Positions 1 through 12,229 of a stretch of DNA of 64,000 bases are shown here, piece by piece. The position numbers were made by a program, and so were the translations under genes. The notes under the pieces were generated by a model. It saw nothing but the letters and a program-made list of their open reading frames with translations, did no database searches and was not told the origin of the DNA. This DNA comes from Schistocephalus solidus (taxonomy: Eukaryota; Platyhelminthes; Cestoda; Diphyllobothriidea; Diphyllobothriidae), in assembly GCA_017591395.1 (NCBI GenBank), contig WEDG01003466.1, positions 1 to 64,000 on the forward strand, written 5' to 3'. The first letter of the stretch is position 1. Every line of letters starts with the position of its first letter.

Positions 1-1771
1 AATATGTATTTTCTTACGGGGAACAAAATTAGAAATGATTGGATCCCAAACTTCCGATATTATATCAGTACAGACATTCACATCCAAAATTAAGGCGGAA
101 TCAGAAAAATGGTGAGATTTAAGGTGTATCAATCATTCTGCTGAATGGGCTGATCGGAAATCAAAGAAAATCTTTATTTTTGGAAAAAAGCAACAGTTTC
201 GAGTTTTCGTTTATAAACATCTATGTCGTTTTCTGAACATCCGAGTGCGCCTAAAGATTACACTGGCATAGTCATAAAACCTTTTCAGAAGATCAGCTCA
301 AGTATGCTTGATCCTCGGGTGGGAGAATTGGTTACTTGATTTCATATGCCAATATGCACAACGTCGAGTAATTCTGGAAATTTTATGATATCCGAAGGTG
401 GAAACCATAAAATTTAAGGGCGATTGAAGACTTCTGCAACCCGACAGTACTTAAAATCTAAATCAACCGTTGTATGAAATGCATGTCAGAGAAAAAGAGC
501 TCAATCCTCACGGGGCTTTCGTTGATTGATTCGTCGAATGGTGAGAAAAAAGATCACGCGTCCTCCAAAGAGCAGCGCTCGCTAATTGGCTGCCCGTGTT
601 AAAATGCCACAAACGGTTTGGTCTTCTGCCCGTCGCATGATTGCATCGTCATTTCACCTTAGGTTGTAAAGCTGCGCAATTTCCGTTCTTCATAACAAAA
701 CCGAAGGAAGCCAAGTGGCAATTGTCCTCGGAGTTAAACCAACTTCAGCTGCTAGATAACAGACGAAGCATTCTCCAAATTTGTGTATGAATTCATGTAT
801 GTTGTGTCCGTTGGTAATATTTTCAACTAAATTAACGAAACTCTCTTTTAATATCCAGGTCATGCATATTTGCACTGTTTTCTTAGTTACATAGTTTTTT
901 TTGTTTGCCTTACGTTTGTTTAAACTTTTAACCACTGCTTAGAGCATTCTGAGTATTCCTGCGCATTTGCTTTGTCGCTTATCTACTAAGTTAGTTTGTA
1001 AACACTAATGCATTTTATAATTAATCCTTTTGCCTTTCAAACTCTTTATTGCCACAAATGTCTGTGCTTTTTACTCTTTGCGGTCGCGCATCACGCGAAC
1101 CCCGTAAAATTAGACCGGCAGATAATATGTGAGTTCATTTTTACCAGGCAGACCTAAACTAGTAGATAATTTTTATGAAATTGCTAAGTTATCACACTCA
1201 TGCCAAGAAGGGCAGATCCGTGCAGAAATCTGAAAATTGATGGGTAGTTTACTGGCCATTATGCAGAGCTGAGCGTAATCCGTCTTCTATTGCTCTCAGA
1301 TTTTATATTGCTAGTAAGCTTCCATATTTTAAAGCTTAGTTACGCGTAACTTTTCATTTCTTCCATGAATTCGCCGTACTCATTGAAAACCCCCAAGGTC
1401 AGGCTAGTGGTCCTGGAGTTACTGAACGTCGTCAAATCTGGACCCACAAATCAAATAGAGAAATACGCTATGAAATATATTCAATCATCCTATATTTTGT
1501 GATTAAAAATAGAATAACCATGATTCAGCCCTCACTTATGCATAAAAAGCTCCTTTCTTTGCTGTCCATATGCGTTATTCAAAAACTTTGTTTGAATCAT
1601 TGCAAATTAGTCACACATCCCGCTCTGCGCGTAATCATTAAGCGTGATGTACTTTCCTTTTATATAACACTTTTACCACTTCCAGTAATTGATTACATAG
1701 TAGATCTGTCGTTGTTTTCTGTTTATTTTCATAAGTTACTTTTTAAACCCATTAGTTGTTGAAATCCGAAC
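1..1771. other. AT-rich upstream region, no gene recognised
   Basis: I see no coding region with recognisable motifs on either strand. The short open frames here are of chance length. The last 110 bases precede the start codon of the next gene. They contain a TATA-like run (tatataac near 1662) that could belong to its promoter, but nothing fixes the transcription start. Confidence 0.5.
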
Positions 1772-3518
1772 ATGCCTCGCCGTAGTTCCGCTGGTAGTGG
1801 TGAAAGCCCGGCTCCCAGGCGAGCAAGCGCCCGGATCGCGGCTGCTCAAAGCCACAAACCCCCATCAGCTTCCCCCTCCCCTGCCAAAAAAGCCACACCC
1901 AAGCGCGCGCCCAAGGTAAATTAATATACCTTTCCACTATCGTGTTAGAAAGTCGTTGAAGATGTTCCACCTTCTTCGGTTGAAGACAAAGTTGATGCTA
2001 ATGGCACTCAAGAGGTACCCGTTGAAAAATCGGGTGACGTGGAGGTCGTTCTCGAACCAGTCACAAAGAAAGCAAAAGTAGAAGGTACCTCAGTAGTTAC
2101 ACCCACTGATTGCTTAGGCGATGCACCCTCTCCATCGGAGCACGCGGAACACACCGAAGGCAAAGCAGTAGCTGTGGATGAGAACATTGCCAAGAAAGAT
2201 CTACGTAAGTCTTTTCTTGCACGACGTTGGCCATTGCTTATCCGTTCCAGCTTCCTCCTTGCCGTTTGTCTTTCCCTCTGTGTGCATTTCTCGCCACAAT
2301 TTTGAACCTTAACCCTGCTTATGGGCTAAGGGCCCGGACAGTGCCTCATTCCTCGTTTATGTATTGTATTTACCTTTCCTGTCTTGATTCCAAAGCATTG
2401 TTTCTTAATGGTGCAGTAGTCGACTAGCGTTGATGATTTCCTACTCTGGCAACCAAATCGCCCTGATAGCATTTCACTAGCCGCTTACATTTTATAGTCT
2501 GGGGTCAATTTATCTGGTTGACTGATGCTGTCAAAGTCTGTGCAAGTGATGTATTAATCAATTTGGAAACCTCGGATACTATACCCGATAAGCCATCTTG
2601 TCAGAACACGGCATGTCAGCACATTCTACCGCGTTCGCAACCCAGCGCAAGTGTATGTGTACGGTGACCTTGTTGTACTGCTGACCATCATATGCGCAGA
2701 ATGGTGCACCTTCAAAGCAGACGCGTCCGATTCGATACGGCAAGCACAATCGGTGCAGGAATGGACTAACTGGTGGATTATGCCTTACAGGCACTGGCAG
2801 GAGTGAGCCGGTCAAAAATCTGCCATGGTCTAGCGATAGCGTCAGTGGGTGCTAGTAGCTTACGTATTCAATGTTATCAGGCTGTTGTTGGCACCTTGTA
2901 AGGGCGCATTCAACCATAATTGTACCAGATGCTTCTACGAACACTGTCGGCTCTCAGCTATCCCTTTGCCATTTAGCTTCTACAAATGAGAAAGCCCCCA
3001 TAGATGAGCCCGGTTTCGAAGTTATTGACAAGGAATCGGTACCAAAACCCGATAGCGAAGAAGTTCGCAAAGCTGTTTCCGCCCAAGGCGAGGACGGACA
3101 ACTGCTCGTTAATTTTGTCCAAGTTTCAAAAGACGAAGTTCCACCTCCCGATGCCCCTGAGGTCTCTGTTACGAACAACGACCACGCAAACTCCAACAAT
3201 GAAACACCTGCTCCTGAGGCACACCAGAAGACCATTCCAGAAGCTAAAGTTCTTCCCTCCGAAAAGCATCAATTCGGTGATTCAAATGGGCTTGATGGAA
3301 TTGCTCAAAATGACGGTTAGTTTCGCTTTTATTCATTTGTACCAGGCCTCTACTAACAGTTAGTTATTAATCACATGGCTTCGTCTTTCTATTTTATTTT
3401 AGGTAAGGACAAAATTCACAGCGATGCTCCCGCCGAAGTCGCTAATGTGGACACTGTGTCCGTTTCTCGTGAAAAAGTGGACGAAGTTAAACAGCAGGAT
3501 GTAGAGGCAACTCACTAA
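1772..3518 (+). CDS. Disordered basic/acidic protein, possibly chromatin-associated (4 exons)
   Basis: I read four exons: 1772-1915, 1949-2204, 2977-3315 and 3403-3518. Introns are 33, 772 and 87 nt with GT...AG ends (GTAAAT, GTAAGT, GTTAGT donors). Phases are 0, 1 and 1 and agree at every junction, giving 284 residues and a TAA stop. The first exon is rich in Pro, Ala, Ser, Arg and Lys and carries RRASARIAA at residues 16-24. This resembles the RRSARLSA core of the nucleosome-binding domain of vertebrate HMGN proteins. A KKAKVE stretch at residues 88-93 looks like a nuclear localisation signal. The rest is acidic, Glu/Asp/Pro/Ser-rich and predicted by eye to be disordered, with no folded domain. 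A nuclear DNA- or nucleosome-binding role is inference; HMGNs are known from vertebrates, so short-motif convergence is possible. The gene model itself is well supported by phase and splice sites. Confidence 0.72.
1916..1948 (+). other. 33-nt intron
   Basis: GTAAATTAATA...GTTAG between AAG and AAA codons, phase 0. Its length is typical of the very short introns known in tapeworm genes. Open frames on both sides join without a shift. Confidence 0.7.
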
Positions 3519-5586
3519 TTACCGTCTATCTTATTCCGGTCTAAGCTTCCTCCGTCCTAACTATCCGGTCGAGGATCTGCAGCATAGTTTCCGCAATGCT
3601 CGGCATTTTGTCACAAATGAACCACATGTGTACAATATTCGGCGCTCGTGTACACCTGCATTGTGTTTAACCCCTTATCTCCATGGATGTCCCGTTTGGA
3701 CCTTTTACACCGTTTACTGTCTGTTGTATACTGACGACCCTGCAGACCTTTTCACTGCTCCCTACTGGTGTCATCGTGCGGTTCATAATTTTTCCAAACT
3801 CCAGATAAGTTATTTGTATACTTGTTAATTGCTAACGTTGATTGTTGTTTACCACGTTCTGCGCGTCATTTCTGCCCTCATTCGGTAGGCGCCATCCCTT
3901 ACCGTATTCCGAATGTTTTACGTTCCTCATACGATGACTAAAGTCAGTCAGATTACCCTATCGAAGCCCATGGTTGCACTGTTTTGCCGAATTTTGCATG
4001 CCATCTCTGCATTTCTATCACCGTTTTCCTATAATAAAGCTCAAGCGCGAGTGTTAGATCCTTGGCTTGAGTTATCGCAGTACGCGCGCTTTGTATACAC
4101 CTGCTTTGCGATAATTTAATACGTTCTGATGCAAACACTGTTAGTCTTTCTACTTGTTTCATGTCCTCTGCTCAAAATGCGTTGGAAACTATGGCCGTTG
4201 TGAAGAAGACGTGCCTATTGAAGCTTTCAGTTACTTGATCGGACAGTATTTCGTACACCGACGGTTGGAATTATTTTTCTACAACCGTCTAGTATGTGTC
4301 GGAATTTGTTACTTATTGCATTTGTAAACTGGTGGTTAGTAGTCACGATGCGCCTATGCTAGATTTCAGGTTAGAGTTCTTGGACAGAATTTCGTAATAT
4401 TAACGTGAACCTGAAATAGTTTTGGACAACTCGCCAACTTTCCAGATCGTCAAACGGCGATAGAAGGGCACAAAGTCGGAAGTTCGAAACAAAGTGTCTT
4501 TGAACTTGACTTCATCAAAACAAAATGATTGCAATGAGATATGGCTAGAAAGCGTGTGTACGTTCATGGTTTGGTAGATTTTCGGTATTCGTGCTCACCT
4601 AGTCCGTACGTGATCGGTTGTCTTAATAGGTGTGCTGCGGAATGGTTAACTGGTGGACTGAGATTTGGGCCGCAGTGGCGCCTTTTGAATGCGGTCTCTA
4701 TTACCCACAAAGTTTGGATCTAGACTTCCTTCTTCCCATTGTTCTCTGATACCCTGGTTCTTTTTGTGCGGAACAGGTCGCATGGTGGCAGGTGTAGGTT
4801 CATGCTATGGCGGTCGCCTGCGCTCGATTCCGCCTCTGGTACCATTGGTTCCCGTGACACTGAAGAAGAGAGTTCCATAGATGCAAGACACACCTACTAT
4901 CACGATTCACTAACTTGTGCCCAAGTTGCTGGCATATTACAAGCCCATTCCTTTACCTTCCGTTGGCAATATTGTAGACCGTTGCGACTACCAACGGCAC
5001 CCGCTCAAGGAAATTGTGCATTTCGGTCAATCGTGTCGATCTGTCGTTTTTTGGCCAAGTCTGACTGGCCGTTCGTAGATCGTTTGGTCCCCGTAACGAT
5101 ATAAATTGATCAAATTGATGGTTTTGGTCAGTGGAACCAAGCCATCCCTACGCACTGCGCCTGAAGCAAACAGACTGAAACAGCCGCTAATCGAATCTTA
5201 ACCTGCTCACCAGAATGCATGAGCAAGTACTAGTGATGAGGTCGGTTTGCTTTTCTCTACGACCAGAGTTAGGACCTTCCGGCAATACGGGTGGCCTTGC
5301 GCGAATTTCTTTTGTCTCAACCTTAAAACTTACTTTGGTACTAAATCCTACTCCCCCCTGGGTATGAGCGCTGGGCTCATGGTAAGTCGGGGCGTGGGCG
5401 CCCCTTTTCCCTCGTCTTGCTCGTAACTTTAGCACGGCAGCGAATATGAGGACTAGGGGATACTTCGAAAAACATGTGCTTTCAGTAAATTTTCGTCAAG
5501 TCTGTGCATTTATGCAGCAAATGATGGTCTGAGTGGACATTGCCGATGGAGGCGAGTGGATGAGACCGGTTTCAGAGACAATTAAC
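3519..5586. other. 3' flank of gene 1 and non-coding region
   Basis: No further coding exon is recognised. A canonical AATAAA lies at 4033-4038 and is the nearest clear polyadenylation signal downstream of the stop at 3518, which would imply a 3' UTR of about 0.5 kb. A 121-codon open frame at 4739-5104 has no recognisable motif and I treat it as chance. Confidence 0.4.
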
Positions 5587-6909
5587 GCAAGCAGGTGCTG
5601 CAAGTGCTCGTATAAATCAACTGACAACCGAAGTGCATCCGCTTCAGCTTCGCATGGCTTCGAACCAATCGATGAAGAGATGTTTATAGATCGGCTTCAT
5701 CGCCTTGACGGAGGTTGTCACACATGTACGCATTGCTTGACAGGCGATGTTGACATGATGCAGCGGCGTCTTTGGCGACCGTGGGGGCCACCAGCCACAG
5801 TTCTCTAACTACACTGAAGGCGGTGTATAACGACGCCAAAGTAAGTGTTCATGCTTACACATGCGTGAGTAGCCCAAAAATCATGAAAATGAACAGGAAC
5901 TCTACCGTATATATAAGGAGCACAAGGGGAAGACGGAGTATCCTGCGGTTTCAGTTCAGTGGCGGCTTGAGGACGGAGCGGATGCCCAGTAGGACCAGAG
6001 AGAGAGAGAGGTAGTTTGTCCAGTTCTCTGAATCCTCTGCGGCGCGTATGAAGGTCTTAAGTTGGCCTTAAAAGCGCTCGACCATCGCAGTGGCAGCAGG
6101 CTGTCGTGCAGCTGCGAGTACAGTCTTGAAAAGGAGATATGGAACTGTAAAAGGTAAAATTCAACTTAGCCACCGTGACCGGTCGTAATACTGGAGGATA
6201 TTTCAAAGATGCGATCTTACGATTGAAGAAAGACTTGACCACCGTTAAAGCTTCGATATCAGGCCGAGGAATAGCATTCAGTTCCTGGGTGAATCGATCC
6301 ACGCAGGTGGAGAAAAAGTAAATACAATGAACAGAACCAGGGGACCTACAGTGTCCAGGTGAACGTGGCCGGAGAACGTGTCGATTTCGGCCTTATTGTG
6401 CCATCGAAGGGGTGTAAGGGTACTAGTTAGGGGTAGCACCACACAGATAGCATTTGGTCGCTTCATTTGTCTCGTACAGGTGGTGAATGCTCCTGTGGCC
6501 GCCTCTAACTGGTACCCAACTCTCACCTGTGACTCCTCGAAATTGGGTTCTTCCCAGTGGCCACACCCCGGGCAACCGTCATGACCAGCGGGCTAAACCA
6601 GGTGATGGTATCCGGGGCTGTGTGTGTCTCCACAACCGGTATGTGTGACTCCTGAACTTCCCACCTCTTATGGTGGAGCCGAAAGCAACCCCGTAGGTGG
6701 CTCAGGCTAACTCGGGTCGTTCTCCCACGAAAACAAAACCTTGACTCGTAGTGGAGTTCAGCAGCCGTCTGGGATGTCCGAGCAGCTTTATTTAGGGACA
6801 GCACTGCTTGCCTCCTCACGAAGGAAGTGGCTAGAAAATGTGTCATAAATAAATGCCCTGATGCCGGTGGCGGCTCGCAAAATACGCGGTTGTAAAACTC
6901 AAACAAACA
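5587..6909 (-). mobile_element. Ty3/gypsy integrase relic, copy 1
   Basis: On the minus strand this reads as the integrase part of a Ty3/gypsy polyprotein in several frames. At 6530-6330 the motif DTFSGHVHLDTVGPL marks the start of the catalytic core with its first Asp. At 6300-6220 DRFTQELNAIPRPDIEALTV follows. At about 6115-6060 PAATAMVERF matches the late core motif around the catalytic Glu. At about 6050-5990 ENWTNYL continues towards the C-terminus. Frameshifts and stops break it, and parts between blocks are missing. The lower-coordinate end (5587-5870) is the 3' non-coding/LTR-proximal block shared with the copies at 9427 and 14180. It is dead and cannot encode an enzyme. Confidence 0.75.
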
Positions 6910-8611
6910 TTGCAGTTGAACAGTTGTTAACAAGTTCGGTTCCTGCGACTGAAATGAAAAATGAAGAGGACGTAGATTTGGAGTTATGCGACCCCATTAA
7001 TGTCTCGAACGCCTTCCGAGCGAGGAATGCAACTTCGGGAACTCGGCGCATCACGGGCATGTTTTGTAAACAATGCAAGACAGTCTTACGTTTAATGCTC
7101 ACCCAGGTGGCAATAGGGGACTGCCGAGAGTTGATCGGAAACGCATAATGGCCGATCTGGCCTCTAGATACATTAGTAAGGTTTTCCCATACAATGACAC
7201 CAAGAGGATCGTATGGAACTCATGTGAACCTATTTGTACGGACGTCAATGAGGAAATCACACAGGAAAAGACATTTAATGCTGAAATAACCATCTCCGGT
7301 CCATGATAAGAAGATGTGATCGCTGGAACACAAAGTGCCATAGCCTGATGTTTCGGATTCTCATTCGAACTCTACTTAGGCAAAATTTAAGAACAAAATG
7401 GAGCCGGGAGGTCATTTCGCTTATCAACCGATAGCGATCCGGAGAACTAATATTAAAACATTTCACCGCACACGCGATCGCCGGAACTTAAGAGATTTTA
7501 GGCCCCGTCAAGCTTAAAGAGATGGCCAGGTCCTGGGGGCTAGGATGCTCCTTCCTAATTGTTGCTCCATGCTTGGCCTATCACGTGCGGAGCAGTCTCA
7601 CAATCTCTTCGAAATAATGCTTTGTCAAAAACTTTAGCAAATTCGGTAAACGACTAACAATTTCTTGCCGTGGCAGTGGGTCTTTCGGCCGCATTATTTG
7701 GTGCCTAATAGTTGATTCTGATCAGTGTGGAACGCCAACTTAGCGTGGTGTGAGAGGATGGCGAACGACTCACAAGACGTTCTTCACGCATGGCAGTGCT
7801 CGCCAAAATTTGAGGCCGGTGTTGTCCAGACTGGCCTTGTTTGTGCATGCACCTGTCGACGAACTTGCGCGATCGATCGTCGAAGGTTTTGTAATTCAGC
7901 AATTTTGTCTTCTTGTTCGCTGCGGTGGTTCACTACATGGTGATAAAGCGCCCTTACGAAACCGTGTTTTTACTTGACATGATGGTTTTTTTTGAAACTC
8001 TGGTCTTATTTCTTGCCCCCTGGATACCTTTTTTTGGAAAGAGATAGAGAGACAAAGAGAGAATCCAGGACACAGTGATTGAGTTCAATCGGTTAAAAAG
8101 TACTCAATTAGGCCAAACAAATGCTGAGGATAGAACAAGATCGTTTTAGGCGAGGTTATGCCGACGAAAACAAGGGAAACACAGGAGGTCAGTCCTGGTT
8201 TATTAGCTGCCGTGATTGTTATTTCTGTGAAATCCTCTTGCCAGGCGTATGTAGCATGTGTAGTTAGGCTCTATAGCTTTGTCAGTCACGTATGCCCAAT
8301 CGCATTAAATGTCTGACCAGACTGATCGATCCCGCCTTCGGTTTTCTTGACCCTCTCGTGACATCAGACTCAGATGGCTGAGGGATGATAAAGTGCGGTA
8401 TATGCTGTGCTAGTCTACTATCCAATTTAAGTGATAATAATTCATCTGCCAGAACAGGCCCTCCGCTAAGAGTGATTAAGCGGGGTGCATGGGGGAGTGA
8501 AACCAGCAACTTTCACTCACAGTCATAATGAGGAGTCCAAGTCCGAAATCACACAAGGAAGCCAGGGAACGTACTGAAAAAAAAAAACTAAATGAGATAA
8601 GAAAGACCGTA
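6910..8611. other. Intergenic, nothing recognised
   Basis: The duplicated gypsy sequence stops at 6909. Beyond it I see no retroelement motif and no host exon on either strand. A low-complexity AG stretch lies at about 8038-8065 and an A-run at about 8579-8587. Confidence 0.4.
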
Positions 8612-9426
8612 CGTGGAGACAATCAAGCCAATTACGTATTCAGTCTAAGCTGATTTATTCCAATGTGCATCGATTACCCAGGGTTAACTGTGCCGATAAA
8701 ATGCTGCCAACGTGGTCTTAACATTCTCCGAAATTCTATTCGCACATATTCATTTTCGAAATTATTAAAAGCTTTAACATAACCTATGGCAGATGGCGTT
8801 CACAGATCGCTTTACTAGACCTACTCGTCCGGTTTCAATTGTGATTGATGTTTCGTCAGTTTACTATCACTATAGACTACTTCAGGCGCTACTCACCATC
8901 GCTACCTTCACCCTGTCGGGAACAACGGTCGAACTATCATCAGCAGGCATCATCCAGTCTCACCCAATCCCAGGTTTAGGAGCACCTGAGTCTCGTCCTC
9001 CGAAACCGGCCGACTGACAGTGCCCCAACACTGGCCTCTTCCTTCAGACCGTCAACACCACCAGTTGCCACATTAGGTACCTGCTCGTTCGCCGTTCTTT
9101 TGCCCAGTAGTCAAACACTAACCACTGAGCCATAGGCTCGTTTTCCTGTTGGGTGGATTGAGTATATTACCTATGGTAGAAGGTGCTCAACTATCGTGTT
9201 ACGCGATATGCTCGTCCCTTTTTCCTTTGGGACTCGATCTGGAACGCCGCAGGCAGTCGCATATTGACTTAGAACAAAAACAAGACAGACCTGAACGATA
9301 CTTTCGGGCTTATTAGCTATCAACCAGCCATACCTCGGTAGGCACAAAGATAGGTAAATCAAAGGTTGTCAAGACAAATTACGTCGAGCAAGCTTTTACT
9401 GAGATCAACGAGCTCAGAAAAATTCA
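8612..9426 (-). mobile_element. 3' end (LTR-proximal) of a minus-strand gypsy relic, with tRNA-like repeat
   Basis: This block is the inverted counterpart of about 14600-15440 and follows the gypsy body in minus-strand order. At about 9005-9085 the plus strand carries a short piece matching the gypsy protease region (GLFLQTVNTTSC). At 9090-9300 the minus strand reads as the tRNA-like repeat unit, with gcctatggctcagtggttag as its A-box half and cgtaacacgat upstream. A related sequence recurs in the same direction at 13700-13790, as expected for the two LTRs of one element, though exact LTR ends cannot be fixed by eye. Confidence 0.5.
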
Positions 9427-10755
9427 GCAAGCAGGTGCTGCAAGTGCTCGTATAAATCAACTGACAGCCGAAGTGCATCCGCTTCAGCTTCGCATGGCTT
9501 CGACCAATCGATGAAGAGATGTTTATAGATCGGCTTCAACGCCTTGACGGAGGTTGTCACACATGTACGCATTGCTTGACAGGCGATGTTGACATGATAC
9601 AGCGGCGTCTTTGGCGACCGTGGGGGCCACCAGCCACAGTTCCTCTAACTACACTGAAGGCGGTGTATAACGACGCCAAAGTAAGTGTTCATGCTTACAC
9701 ATGCGTGAGTAGCCCAAAAATCATGAAAATGAACAGGAACTCTACCGTATATATAAGGAGCACAAGGGAAGACGGAGTATCCTGCGGTTTCAGTTCAGTG
9801 GCGGCTTGAGGACGGAGCGGATGCCCAGTAGGACCAGAGAGAGAGAGAGGTAGTTTGTCCAGTTCTCTGAATCCTCTGCGGCGCGTATGAAGGTCTTAAG
9901 TTGGCCTTAAAAGCGCTCGACCATCGCAGTGGCAGCAGGCTGACGTGCAGCTGCGAGTACAGTCTTGAAAAGGAGATAAGGAACTGTAAAAGGTAAAATT
10001 CAACTTAGCCACCGTGACCGGTCGTAATACTGGAGGATATTTCAAAGATGTGATCTTACGATTGAAGAAAGACTTGATCACCGTTAAAGCTTCGATATCA
10101 GGCCGAGGAATAGCATTCAGTTCCTGGGTGAATCGATCCACGCAGGTGGAGAAAAAGTAAATACAATGAACAGAACCAGGGGACCTACAGTGTCCAGGTG
10201 AACGTGGCCTGAGAACGTGTCGATTTCGGCCTTATTGTGCCATCGAAGGGGTGTAAGGGTACTAGTTAGGGGTAGCACCACACAGATAGCATTTGGTCGC
10301 TCCATTTGTCTCGTACAGGTGGTGAATGTTCCTGTAGCTGCCTCTAACTGGTACCCAACTCTCACCTGTGACTCCTCGAAATTGGGTTCTTCCCAGTGGC
10401 CACACCCCGGGCAACCGTCACGACCAGCGGGCTAAACCAGGGGATGGTATCCGGGGCTGTGTGTGTCTCCACAACCGGTATGTGTGACTCCTGAACTTCC
10501 CACCTCTTACGGTGGAGCCGAAAGCAACCCCGTAGGTGGCTCAGGCTAACTCGAGTCGTTCTCCAACGAAAACAAAACCGTGACTCGTAGTGGAGTTCAG
10601 CAGCCGTCTGGGATGTCCGAGCAGCCCTATTTAGGGACAGCACTGCTTGCCTCCTCACGAAGGAAGTGGCTAGAAAATGTGTCATAAATAAATGCCCTGA
10701 TGCCGGTGGCGGCTCGCAAATCGCAAAATACGCGGTTGTAAAACTCAAACAAACA
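9427..10755 (-). mobile_element. Ty3/gypsy integrase relic, copy 2
   Basis: A near-identical direct repeat of 5587-6909, offset by 3840 bases at its left end and differing by scattered substitutions and small indels (for example an added tcgcaaa near 10720). It carries the same integrase blocks on the minus strand: core start near 10365-10170, DRFTQELNAIPRP near 10140-10060, and the PAATAMVERF-like block near 9950-9900. Copy identity ends abruptly at 10755, where the RTE-type LINE fragment begins. It is broken by stops and shifts. Confidence 0.75.
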
Positions 10756-10756
10756 A

Positions 10757-12170
10757 TAATACCCCCGTCTTCGTCCCCCGTGCCATACCCTTCTGGGCTG
10801 CTCAGGTGAGTCCGCTCACACTAGCAGCCTGGAATGTTCGTTGCCTTTTAGGCAATCCTAGGAGCAGCTGGCCGGAACGGAGGACGGCGCTAGTCGCTCG
10901 AGGAACTGGCGCGTTACAAGGTGGATACTGCTGCTCTCAGTGAGACCCGATTCTCTAAACAGTGGTCAGCTGGAGGCTATGGGTTCCGGCTACACCTTCT
11001 TCTGGAGCGTCCGGCCAAAGGCGGAGCGATGCGACGTTGGTGTCACCTTTGCCATCCGGAACGAAATCGTGGGACGTTTGCCCTGTCTGCCGCAGGGTAT
11101 CCGTGATCACCTGGTTAGCCTCCACCTGCCTCGTTGGAGAGACCAGTTCGCCATTATCATCAGCACCTACGCTCCTCCAATGACGAGCTCTGATGCGGCG
11201 AAGGACAAATTCTACGAGGACCTGCACGCCCTACTGGCCACTGTGCCGAAGGCGGACAAGTTAATTGTCCTTGGTGCCTTCAACGCCCGTGTTGGGACAG
11301 ACCACGCTGCCTGGCAGGGATTGCTGGGTCCCCACGGTCTAAGTAGCTGTAACGATAATGGCCTCCTTCTTCTGCGACCCTGTGCGGAACATCGTCTCCT
11401 GCTGACCAATACTTTCTTCCGCTTTCTGACGCGGGAGAAGGCCACGTGGATGCACCCTCGTTCGCGAGGCTGGCAGCTACTGGACGATGTTCTCGTCCGG
11501 AGGCGAGATCGATAGGATGTGCTGGTAACCAAGACGATCTGCGATGCCGATGGTTTGATGAATCACCGCCTCGTCATCTCCCAGATGAGGCTCCGACTAC
11601 AACCCCGACGAAGGCCCCAAGGTAAGTTAAATACTCTTTTGTTAAATTTGCCTGCTCACTGTTTTGATTTCAGCAACCAAATAACCAAGAAACTGGATAA
11701 ACTGCATGCTCCAGAAAATAACGGCGCCGTGGAAACACGATGATGCCAACTGCGAAATGTCATCCAGTCCACCGCCCTCGAAGTCCTCGGACGTGCATGC
11801 TGTCAACACCAGGACTGGTTTGACGACAATGACGCCGACATCAGCAACTTACTCGCGGAGAAGAATGGACTACACAAAGCCTACATGGACCTTCGGACTG
11901 ACGCCACAAAAGCAGCCTTCTTTAGATGCCACCGCCTTGTACAGCAACGGCTGCGGGAGCTGCAGGACGCCCCGGGCATCAACCATTAGGGAGATAGAAG
12001 CACCGAGAGCAGAATGGGTCATCAGAGTGGCGTTAGACAGGACAGCCATCACCTCATCAAAAACTGTGAGGGCGTCTACGGGCAGCTAGAACGAGCCCGA
12101 GAGGAAGTTTTTGAGCAGCAGAATGGTTTCGGGAACAGTTCGAGAGGAACCGACGGTAGAAATTCATCAT
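10757..12170 (+). mobile_element. RTE-type LINE fragment: AP endonuclease half (family 1)
   Basis: The sequence starts with [14 protein letters not shown], the opening of an apurinic-like endonuclease. ALSETRFS at about 10930 holds the metal-binding Glu. The open frame 10940-11515 (191 codons) continues with [18 protein letters not shown], then LGAFNARVG where the family has GDFNARVG, so a catalytic Asp has become Ala. The linker towards the reverse transcriptase is readable in shifted frames to about 12060. The reverse transcriptase itself is absent. The element sits exactly where the copy-2 gypsy repeat breaks off, so it looks inserted there. It is non-functional. Confidence 0.75.
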
Positions 12171-12229
12171 GCCAAAAGCTTGGCAGTTGACTCTTAGAAG
12201 TGGGAGGTGAGAATTCAGCAATAACCACC

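Noticed and set aside
6523..6933. 136-codon minus-strand frame next to the gypsy integrase
   Set aside because: It overlaps a gypsy relic but shows no integrase zinc finger or RNase H motif in this frame. It is probably a shifted or chance frame.
11622..11673. Intron-like GTAAGT...TTTCAG inside the LINE endonuclease fragment
   Set aside because: The stretch translates as the normal coding linker of this LINE family, so the splice signals are coincidental.
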